Shown piece by piece: positions 55,897 to 62,726 of a stretch of DNA of 64,000 nucleotides (position 1 is the stretch's first letter; the number at the start of each line of letters is the position of its first letter). The position numbers and the translations under genes were made by a program. The stretch is from Ignavibacteriales bacterium (GTDB taxonomy: Bacteria; Bacteroidota; Ignavibacteria; Ignavibacteriales; Melioribacteraceae), in NCBI GenBank assembly GCA_020635285.1, contig JACKAB010000007.1, positions 124,001 to 188,000 on the forward strand, written 5' to 3'. Below the pieces are notes generated by a model. The model made no database searches. It was given only the letters and a program-made list of their open reading frames with translations, and was not told the origin of the DNA.

Positions 55897-56526
55897 CTAT
55901 AGAGAAAATTTAACAGAAACACCTAGCTTTAATGATAATGTACTATTGCTTATTCCAGGTGTATCATAGGTATCAGAAAGTGGAATATAGGCAATAAAAT
56001 CAGAGCCTAAAGAAAGACCTGGTGCTAATTTAAAGTTATATCCGGCTCCTACAGCAATATCAAATTTCACTGAATTTGTTTCAATATTTAATGGAGTAAT
56101 ATTTGGAGCTTGCCCCGTTGTAACAACGCTTGTTTCTCCGCTTGAGCTTAGTTTGAGTGCCAATGATGGACCACCAACCAAATAAAAACCACTAAACTCA
56201 GCTTTAAATAGTGGATCAATTGTTAAATAAGAAAGTGAAAGTGATTGCTCTTGAGTTGTGGTTCCTTGAGTTTGAGAATTAGAAAAATTCTTCATATCGA
56301 ATACAGTTAAGTTTACTAACATTCCTATAACTGGACTAAAAGAAATATCTAGTGCTCCACCAATGCCAACACCAATTCCGCTCCAAGTGCCGGTTAAACC
56401 ATCTTGATTATAAATATTCATATTGCCCGTAATTCTTGGACCAATTTTAATACTTTGTGCAGAAACCAAACTTGATGAAATAAATATTAGTAAGATTGTA
56501 ATAACCAGTTGACTATTTTTTTTCAT
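55897..56526 (-). CDS. PorT-like outer membrane beta-barrel protein (paralogue 1)
   Basis: 209 aa with a signal peptide (cleavage after LVSA, about residue 23). The strands start IKIGPRITGNMNIYNQDGLT; GIGVGIGGALDISFSPVIGM, YLTIDPLFKAEFSGFYLVGG and VKFDIAVGAGYNFKLAPGLS are barrel segments, and the end LGVSVKFSL carries the final strand. The paralogue at 57220 is about 85 per cent identical by eye. Lipoprotein gene 56770 sits between the two. Function unknown; the PorT fold is only inferred. Confidence 0.8.
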   Translation of the reverse strand: MKKNSQLVITILLIFISSSLVSAQSIKIGPRITGNMNIYNQDGLTGTWSGIGVGIGGALDISFSPVIGMLVNLTVFDMKNFSNSQTQGTTTQEQSLSLSYLTIDPLFKAEFSGFYLVGGPSLALKLSSSGETSVVTTGQAPNITPLNIETNSVKFDIAVGAGYNFKLAPGLSLGSDFIAYIPLSDTYDTPGISNSTLSLKLGVSVKFSL

Positions 56527-56722
56527 TTTTCTCTCCTCATTAGTAAAATAATTTAGTTTTATTATAGTAAGCTAAAAAGACAAATCGGCTTATTTAATTT
56601 TTCTTTGGTTGAAAATATAAAACATTTTTTTAAAAAAACACTTATTGTTTTTTAGGATAAAAAAATTAGAGGAAAGTAATTATAATTTAAAAATCGTGGA
56701 ATCGAGGATAATGAAATTCTTT

Positions 56723-56760
56723 AACAGGAGAGCAAGATTTTAATTAATTGCTCTCCTGTT
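56723..56760 (-). terminator. Terminator after lipoprotein gene (56.8 kb)
   Basis: A perfect 13-bp stem AACAGGAGAGCAA / TTGCTCTCCTGTT with a 12-nt loop lies about 10 bases after the minus-strand stop codon. Confidence 0.75.
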
Positions 56761-56769
56761 AATTATTTT

Positions 56770-57195
56770 CTAAGGAATAGTATAATTCGATGTTACATTA
56801 TACGCTTTGCCATCAGCAGCTAATGTTCCCTCAAATTGAAAAGTCCACTGTTGACCTTGAGTCACTCCGGAATTTGGATCATATTGAATAAAGTCCTCTG
56901 TGGTATTTGCGTTAACAACTGTCACACCATCATACTGCAGACTTTCTGTGTAATTTTCGGCAGGAACACTCACAGTTATTTTGGAAACCGTTATTGCAGC
57001 GCTTGGCGTACCGCTAAAAATATAACCGCCTTGTTGATCTTGCTTGGAACTTATTGTAATTGATAAACTACCGCCTCCACCTGTTCCGGGTCCGCCACCA
57101 AGACCGGGACCAGTGATTGTTCCGGAAGCATCATCGCTGCAAGCACCTATTAACATTAGCGCAAATGAAATTGTATATAATATTATTTTTTTCAT
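56770..57195 (-). CDS. Small glycine-rich lipoprotein
   Basis: I start at the ATG at 57195 (GAGG 7 nt upstream) and not at the TTG at 57207. 141 aa: lipobox ALMLIGACSDD (mature Cys about residue 18), a glycine-rich linker (GPGLGGGPGTGGGG) of the kind that tethers lipoproteins to a surface, and a beta domain (SITISSKQDQQGGYIFSGTP, EGTLAADGKAYNVTSNYTIP). It is 25 bases downstream of the barrel gene 57220 and may be cotranscribed with it. No family name. Confidence 0.72.
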   Translation of the reverse strand: MKKIILYTISFALMLIGACSDDASGTITGPGLGGGPGTGGGGSLSITISSKQDQQGGYIFSGTPSAAITVSKITVSVPAENYTESLQYDGVTVVNANTTEDFIQYDPNSGVTQGQQWTFQFEGTLAADGKAYNVTSNYTIP

Positions 57196-57219
57196 TTTAA
57201 ACCTCAAATAATTTTTATG

Positions 57220-57846
57220 TTATATTGTGAATTTTATTGATACACCTAATTTTAATGATAGTGTACTATTGCTTATACCTGGTGTATCAAAAGTATTTGA
57301 TAGGGGAATGTAAGCAATAAAATCAGAGCCCAAAGTAAGATCGGGTGCAAGTTTAAAGTTATATCCGGTTCCAACCGCAATATCAAATTTAACTGAATTC
57401 GTTTCAATATTTAATGGTTGTATATTAGGAGCCTGTCCGGTTACAATTGTACTAGTCTCTCCGCTTGAATTTAACTTAACTCCAAGTGATGGCCCACCAA
57501 CCAAATAGAATCCACTAAACTCAGCTTTAAATAATGGGTCTATAGTTAGGTAAGAAAGAGTTAAAGATTGCTCTTGAGTTGTAGTTCCTTGTGTTTTAGT
57601 ATTTGAAAAATTTTTCATATCAAAAACAGTTAGATTTACTAGCATTCCTATTGTCCTATTAAATGAAAAATCAATTGCCCCCCCAATTCCAATTCCAATC
57701 CCGCTATATGTTCCAGTTAAGCCATCTTGATTATAAATGTTCATATTACCGGTAAGTCTGGGACCAATTTTGACTGTTTGTGCGGATAGGTTGGAAAACA
57801 TTATAATAAAAACTAATATGGCTGTTGATAAAAATGTTTTTTTCAT
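57220..57846 (-). CDS. PorT-like outer membrane beta-barrel protein (paralogue 2)
   Basis: 208 aa, signal peptide (cleavage after NLSA, about residue 22). Closely paralogous to the 55897 gene throughout: VKIGPRLTGNMNIYNQDGLT, GIGIGIGGAIDFSFNRTIGM and FYLVGGPSLGVKLNSSGETS. Conserved element B lies 77-114 bases upstream of its ATG, behind the terminator of the cleaved-adhesin gene. It may lead an operon with the small lipoprotein and the second barrel, so element B would control a set of envelope genes. Confidence 0.8.
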   Translation of the reverse strand: MKKTFLSTAILVFIIMFSNLSAQTVKIGPRLTGNMNIYNQDGLTGTYSGIGIGIGGAIDFSFNRTIGMLVNLTVFDMKNFSNTKTQGTTTQEQSLTLSYLTIDPLFKAEFSGFYLVGGPSLGVKLNSSGETSTIVTGQAPNIQPLNIETNSVKFDIAVGTGYNFKLAPDLTLGSDFIAYIPLSNTFDTPGISNSTLSLKLGVSIKFTI

Positions 57847-57910
57847 TGTGTTGCTCCTGTTGTGATTAAAAAATGATTATTTATAATTAAATCATAACGA
57901 ATGATTTAAT

Positions 57911-57960
57911 TCCCTCATCTATACATGCGTAAAAAAGGGGGAAAAGGGCTCATTTTTTTT
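57911..57960 (-). promoter_or_regulatory. Conserved ACATGCGTAAAA...GGCTCATT element, copy B
   Basis: ACATGCGTAAAAAAGGGGG, then AAAAGGGCTCATTT on the + strand (57923-57960). In the gene direction it reads AAATGAGCC ... TTTTTTACGCATGT, then ATAGATGAGGGA. It is located directly behind the terminator 57969-57990 of the gene upstream and 77 bases before the barrel gene start. Confidence 0.7.
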
Positions 57961-57968
57961 TAAATAAA

Positions 57969-57990
57969 AAGCCCGCTTTTACACGGGCTT
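57969..57990 (-). terminator. Terminator after cleaved-adhesin gene
   Basis: AAGCCCG / CGGGCTT with an 8-nt loop, followed on the minus strand by TTTTTATTTA. It lies about 30 bases after the stop codon at 58018. Confidence 0.8.
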
Positions 57991-58017
57991 CTACTACAAC
58001 AGGATGAGGAGGGGAAG

Positions 58018-60588
58018 TTAAAAACCAACACCTATTTCACTAAAAGTAATTGGTTGCGAACTTATAATTGGTAAATGATTTCTATGAAAAACTGCTATAT
58101 AATAATCACCAGGACTAACACCACCAAAATCAATATCAGTGGAACCATTAGTATCAATTATCACTCCGTTATCTTTTACCAAAGCAGCTCTTCTTGAAAC
58201 AACTGTATTTGCAGTTCCGGCAGAAGCACCAGATCGTAATTCAATGTAAACCCAATCAACTATGTTATTTGTATTTATGAAACTTAAATCAGTTATTTCA
58301 GTGCCAGAGTAACTCCATGGACTAACAGAATAAGGTTGAGTTAATGGAATTGACGAATCTAAAACATGATTCATGTTTGGAGAATTATAAGGTCCCTCTA
58401 AAAATATTTTAATTTCTGCGCTGGCATTCACATTACCTGAACCGAATTCAATTGCTAAGGGAGAGGTTCCATCAAAAATTGGTGCGCCAACTCCTCTGTA
58501 TCTATAAGTAATACCTTGTGTACCATCACTATTCTCTATTCCAACACACTCACCACCAATTACAAAAGAAGAGCCTTTGTTTTTATACTGAAATTTTATA
58601 CTGCCATTTTGTTTAATTATTATTTGAAAAGTCAACCAAGCATTAGCATCTCCAAAAATTTCAGGATATTTTTCATAAGTAATTACCATATCACCATTAT
58701 CACTTCCAAAATAAAGATGTTTATCATTCACATTGGTGTTAGTCGGGTCAAAATCTTTCCAGTAACCGGCAACAATATTATCTTGGTCATAGCTGCTTGT
58801 ATAAGGTATTTGCTGCGCAAAATTGGTAAAAGTTGCCGTTTCAGGAGAAAAGGTAATAAAGCCATTTGCGTTAATATAAAACTCGGTATATGAAGTTCCA
58901 AAATAATTAAATGAAAATCCGAGCGGAAATGGACCGATTGTTTCATTATCTGTTATTACACCAATTTTATCTGTTCCTGTCCCGGAAATATCTATCCAGC
59001 CATAAGTAGGTTGTGAAAGGGCACCTGAAGCTCCGGAACTTGAGTTGGCGAATGTGTATCCCCCTTGAGTCGGACCACCGCCGCCAAAATTATATTCTCC
59101 ATCATTAGTAGTGAATGACCAGATCGGACAGTTTTGTGCGACTTGGCTGCAATTTGCAGGTATAACCTGCCAATAATATGTTGTATTATTTTCAAATAAA
59201 GGACTTGTAAATGGCCCAACACCAGAAACATTGATTTCGAATTGATTCTCATAAAAAGTCACTGGGTTTCCATTAACTTCTTTCCACACTTTTATTGTCT
59301 GTGTGGTAGCATCAGTTTGTGGAGGAGACCAAAATAATGTGACATAGTTATGGTAAAGGGTTGCTCCATCGGGTGGTGATTGTGCAATTACACAATCTGG
59401 GACAGGTTCTGTTCCAGAACAACCTCCATCATTTGTGATACTCACATCATCAATGTACCACTCACTTCCATAAACTTCTTCTTCATTGCTATCAAAATAA
59501 TATTCAAATGCAATTTGTACAATATTGCCGGCATATGGAGTTAAATCAACTTCTATTAAATTCCAGTCTGGAATATTACTAATTATGCTTCTTATTGAAG
59601 ACCAAGAACCTCCACCATTAACAGAAATTAAAACATCATGTGATCCAAACCCTCCTTCGGCAGGATAAACCATCTCATAATATTTTAATCCCGGAGTGGA
59701 GGCATTAGTTAAATCTATTTGAGGTGTAATTAACCAACGATCTACCATAGTGGGACCGGAAAAAGGATCGAAATAAGCATAGGCAGAATAATCTGAATTA
59801 TATCCAGTATATCCTTGTTCCCATTCAAAACCACCAAAGCTACTCCACCCATTTGGAGGAAAGATTTGGTCTTCAAAATCTTCAATAGTTTTTTCCTGAA
59901 CACTAACATCATCTAAAAACCAATCAACCCCATGCAGAACTGAACCGAATCCATTTCCCTTGTAGACAAATGCTATGTATATTATTTCATTGGAATAGTC
60001 AGAGAGAAGAATTTGCTTTCTATACCAAATACCGAAATCATAAACATCAAAAGGAATTTCATCCCAAGTTGCCGATGCAGGATCACCATTATTTGTATAA
60101 TTTGTTGAAATTTTAATTATACGTTCATCATTATATTCCGAAGAAAACGTATCATCGAAGTAGTTATAAAAAATTAATACTGGATCTACGGCACTGTTAA
60201 GATTAATTGCAGGCGTGACCAACCATGATTCCGTATTAGGTGCAGCATTAGCAAACGCTGAATTACTATAAGTTGCTGGAAATGGAGCACTTGCCTGCTG
60301 CCAAGTACCCGAAGTAGGTGTCCAATTAAGCCATCCGGTCGGTAAAAATGTTTCAAATCCCTCTAATTCCATATATGGATTAGAATTTATACTTTCGACT
60401 TTGTTTACTTTTGATTTTCCTGATTTAATACTATTAGGAACTACTTTATCAAATTGAGGTAGTTGATGCCTTACTTGATAGGTTGTTACTCCATTTTTAT
60501 GTATTGGAGTGAACTGAATATCAGGCTGGTTTTGGGCAAATATCCCAATTGTAAATAGAAATAGTATAAGTGTATATAGCTTTTTCAT
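58018..60588 (-). CDS. Secreted cleaved-adhesin/nidogen-like domain protein
   Basis: 856 aa, signal peptide (cleavage after GIFA, about residue 18). Two choice-of-anchor J/cleaved-adhesin domains: MELEGFETFLPTGWLNWTPT at about 70, and EDFEDQIFPPNGWSSFGGFE at about 235. Then an Fn3-like domain (TLYHNYVTLFWSPP), a nidogen-like region (GFSFNYFGTSYTEFYINANG) and, from about 730, a C-terminal domain of about 125 aa (EIKIFLEGPYNSPNMNHVLD, DWVYIELRSG, YYIAVFHRNHLP) shared with the 60.7-kb protein. No T9SS sorting domain follows, unlike its neighbours; the frame ends right after the domain. Element C lies upstream. Confidence 0.85.
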   Translation of the reverse strand: MKKLYTLILFLFTIGIFAQNQPDIQFTPIHKNGVTTYQVRHQLPQFDKVVPNSIKSGKSKVNKVESINSNPYMELEGFETFLPTGWLNWTPTSGTWQQASAPFPATYSNSAFANAAPNTESWLVTPAINLNSAVDPVLIFYNYFDDTFSSEYNDERIIKISTNYTNNGDPASATWDEIPFDVYDFGIWYRKQILLSDYSNEIIYIAFVYKGNGFGSVLHGVDWFLDDVSVQEKTIEDFEDQIFPPNGWSSFGGFEWEQGYTGYNSDYSAYAYFDPFSGPTMVDRWLITPQIDLTNASTPGLKYYEMVYPAEGGFGSHDVLISVNGGGSWSSIRSIISNIPDWNLIEVDLTPYAGNIVQIAFEYYFDSNEEEVYGSEWYIDDVSITNDGGCSGTEPVPDCVIAQSPPDGATLYHNYVTLFWSPPQTDATTQTIKVWKEVNGNPVTFYENQFEINVSGVGPFTSPLFENNTTYYWQVIPANCSQVAQNCPIWSFTTNDGEYNFGGGGPTQGGYTFANSSSGASGALSQPTYGWIDISGTGTDKIGVITDNETIGPFPLGFSFNYFGTSYTEFYINANGFITFSPETATFTNFAQQIPYTSSYDQDNIVAGYWKDFDPTNTNVNDKHLYFGSDNGDMVITYEKYPEIFGDANAWLTFQIIIKQNGSIKFQYKNKGSSFVIGGECVGIENSDGTQGITYRYRGVGAPIFDGTSPLAIEFGSGNVNASAEIKIFLEGPYNSPNMNHVLDSSIPLTQPYSVSPWSYSGTEITDLSFINTNNIVDWVYIELRSGASAGTANTVVSRRAALVKDNGVIIDTNGSTDIDFGGVSPGDYYIAVFHRNHLPIISSQPITFSEIGVGF

Positions 60589-60636
60589 TTTTTTCTCCTC
60601 GTTCTGTTCTAATTTTTTTCCACCAAAGAAAGGCGG

Positions 60637-60692
60637 GTGATCTCCCTATGTGTACATGCGTAAAAAAGGTGGAGAATGGCTCATTCTATTTT
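60637..60692 (-). promoter_or_regulatory. Conserved ACATGCGTAAAA...GGCTCATT element, copy C
   Basis: + strand 60653-60692: ACATGCGTAAAAAAGGTGGA, then GAATGGCTCATTC, preceded by CTCCCTATGTGT. In the gene direction it ends 65 bases before the ATG (60588), whose ribosome site is GAGGAGAAAAAA. It begins 8 bases behind the terminator 60700-60719. Confidence 0.72.
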
Positions 60693-60699
60693 AAAAAAA

Positions 60700-60719
60700 A
60701 GTCCGTTATAAAACGGACT
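60700..60719 (-). terminator. Terminator after SBBP-repeat gene
   Basis: AGTCCGTT / AACGGACT with an ATAA loop, followed on the minus strand by a T8 run, about 25 bases past the stop codon at 60745. Confidence 0.85.
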
Positions 60720-60744
60720 GTTTAGTTTAAAATTAAATTACATT

Positions 60745-62568
60745 TTAAAATGACACTGCACTAGCACTTATAACCGGCAAATGGTTTCGATGAAAAACAG
60801 CTATATAATAACTCCCAGAACTTACTCCGCTAAATTCAATGTCCGTTGAACCATCTAAATCTAAAATTACTCCATCGTTTCTTAATAATGCAGCACGCTT
60901 AGAAACCACGGTAGCCGCTGAAGTTCCGGTTCGTAATTCTATATAAACCCAATCAACAATATTATTAGTAGTTATAAAGCTTAAAGTTGTTGTTTCACCG
61001 CCGTTATAATTCCATGGACTTATAGAATAAGGTTGAACAAGGGGAATTGATGAACCTAAAGTATGCGTCATTGAGCCGCCGCTAAACGGACCCTCTAAAA
61101 ATATTTTTACTTCTGCATTTACATTTGAATTTGATAATGAACCATCCGGTAGATATTTTGCAAAAAAGATGTCGTAACCACCATTACTTATTAAGTTATT
61201 TATACCTGCATCGGGATCAAAATCTACTGTACCGTTAAAATATCCGGTAATGTAAATATTCTGCGTTCCGTCAACCGCTATGTCCAGTCCAGAATCATAA
61301 CTTGTGCCACCTACTCTTTTAGCCCAGACTAAACTACCATTTTGGGCATACTTTGCAATAAAAATATCAGTGATCCCGGCGCTAGTTAGGTTGTATGTTT
61401 CACTACTCGGATCAAAATCTGCTGTCCACGGAAAATTTCCGGTTACATAAGAATTCCCGCTGGCATCAATCGCCATGCTGTTAACAGTCTCTGAAGAAGT
61501 ACCGCCAAAACCTTTTGCCCAGATTAAACTTCCATCAGAAGCATACTTAGCGATAAAAATATCATCATAACCAGCATATGCACTTGTAAGGTTATATATT
61601 CCACTGCTCGGATCAAAATCTGTTGTAGATTCAAAAGTTCCTGTAAGATAAGAATTCCCGCCGGCATCAACTACTATTTTAATTGGTTTTTGATCTGAAA
61701 TACTACCAATTTGACCTACCCAAACAAAATTTCCATCCGAAGTATATTTAGCTAAAAAAATATCGTCCAACTGAATAATACTTGAGAGATTATTTGTTGA
61801 ATTACTTGGATCAAAATCTACCGTACCACGGAAGGTACCAGTAAGCAATACATTTCCATTTCCATCAAGGGCAACACTTATTCCTTTATCCAAAAAAGTA
61901 CTACCAAAACGATTTGCCCAAATAAAATTTCCATTCGAACCATATTTTGCAATAAATATATCCTCTTCTCCACTGCTTGTTAAGAGCTGGGCTCCACTAT
62001 TAGGATCGAAATCTACTGTATTCCAAAAATATCCGGTTATATAAATATTACCGCTAACATCTACAGCCAAGCTATTAGCATAATCTCCCAAAGTACCTCC
62101 AATACTTTTTGCCCAAACAAAATTTCCATCCATGTCATATTTAGCAAAGAAAACATCAGAACTACCAACACTAGTGAGGTTAAATGTGCCGCCACTGCTA
62201 GGATCAAAATCTACTGTATTCCTATAGGTACCGCATATATAAATATTTCCGCCACCATCAATTTCAATACCGTAAATATAGTCTGAAGACGATCCACCAA
62301 CACTTTTTGCCCAAACTAAACTTCCATCCAGGTCATATTTAGCAAAGAAAGCATCATCACTTCCAGCGCTAGTGAGGTTATAAATTCCACTGCCAGGATC
62401 AAAATCGACTGTGCCAGGGAAACTACCTGCTACATATGAATTTCCACTTCCGTCAACAACTATCCTTCGCCCACTATCAAGACTGCTACCCCCGATGCTT
62501 TTTGCCCATTGTGCAAATGAAAAAGTTGGTAATAGAAATATTAAAACTGTAAAAATTGTGTTTCTCAT
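60745..62568 (-). CDS. Secreted SBBP beta-propeller protein
   Basis: The ATG at 62568 (MRNTIFTVLIFLLPTFSFAQ) has GAGGAGAACAAA directly upstream and starts a signal peptide; the longer frame to 62637 overlaps element D and is rejected. Seven SBBP repeats follow (WAKSIGGSSLDSGRRIVVDG, GNSYVAGSFPGTVDFDP and so on; W-A-K-x-x-G-G at about 21, 74, 129, 181, 233, 286 and 339). The C-terminal domain from about 480 (EVKIFLEGPFSGGSMTHTLG, DWVYIELRTG, YYIAVFHRNHLP) is shared with the 58-kb protein. No T9SS sorting domain is present. About 607 aa; likely a surface protein of unknown ligand. Confidence 0.87.
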   Translation of the reverse strand: MRNTIFTVLIFLLPTFSFAQWAKSIGGSSLDSGRRIVVDGSGNSYVAGSFPGTVDFDPGSGIYNLTSAGSDDAFFAKYDLDGSLVWAKSVGGSSSDYIYGIEIDGGGNIYICGTYRNTVDFDPSSGGTFNLTSVGSSDVFFAKYDMDGNFVWAKSIGGTLGDYANSLAVDVSGNIYITGYFWNTVDFDPNSGAQLLTSSGEEDIFIAKYGSNGNFIWANRFGSTFLDKGISVALDGNGNVLLTGTFRGTVDFDPSNSTNNLSSIIQLDDIFLAKYTSDGNFVWVGQIGSISDQKPIKIVVDAGGNSYLTGTFESTTDFDPSSGIYNLTSAYAGYDDIFIAKYASDGSLIWAKGFGGTSSETVNSMAIDASGNSYVTGNFPWTADFDPSSETYNLTSAGITDIFIAKYAQNGSLVWAKRVGGTSYDSGLDIAVDGTQNIYITGYFNGTVDFDPDAGINNLISNGGYDIFFAKYLPDGSLSNSNVNAEVKIFLEGPFSGGSMTHTLGSSIPLVQPYSISPWNYNGGETTTLSFITTNNIVDWVYIELRTGTSAATVVSKRAALLRNDGVILDLDGSTDIEFSGVSSGSYYIAVFHRNHLPVISASAVSF

Positions 62569-62590
62569 TTTGTTCTCCTCTATCCGGTAT

Positions 62591-62646
62591 TTTCTCTTAT
62601 ATGAGTACATGCGTAAAAAGTGGAGAGAATGGCTCATTTAATTTAA
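62591..62646 (-). promoter_or_regulatory. Conserved ACATGCGTAAAA...GGCTCATT element, copy D
   Basis: + strand 62607-62646: ACATGCGTAAAAAGTGGAGA, then GAATGGCTCATTTAATTT, preceded by TTCTCTTATATGAGT. In the gene direction it lies 39-78 bases before the ATG at 62568. It begins 7 bases behind the terminator 62653-62676. Copies C and D are the closest pair. Confidence 0.75.
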
Positions 62647-62652
62647 AAAAGA

Positions 62653-62676
62653 AAAGTCCGTATTTTTACGGACTTT
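62653..62676 (-). terminator. Terminator after subtilase gene
   Basis: AAAGTCCGTA / TACGGACTTT with a TTTT loop (10-bp stem), about 50 bases after the minus-strand stop at 62727, with a T-rich tail on that strand. Confidence 0.85.
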
Positions 62677-62726
62677 ATAAATGATTTGAGTTTTTGAATA
62701 TTTATTTCAACAGCACTTGAGCGCCA

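Noticed and set aside
62569..62637. Longer start for the SBBP protein
   Set aside because: The 23 extra residues are coded by element D and the leader; the ATG at 62568 has a strong GAGGAG site and starts a signal peptide.
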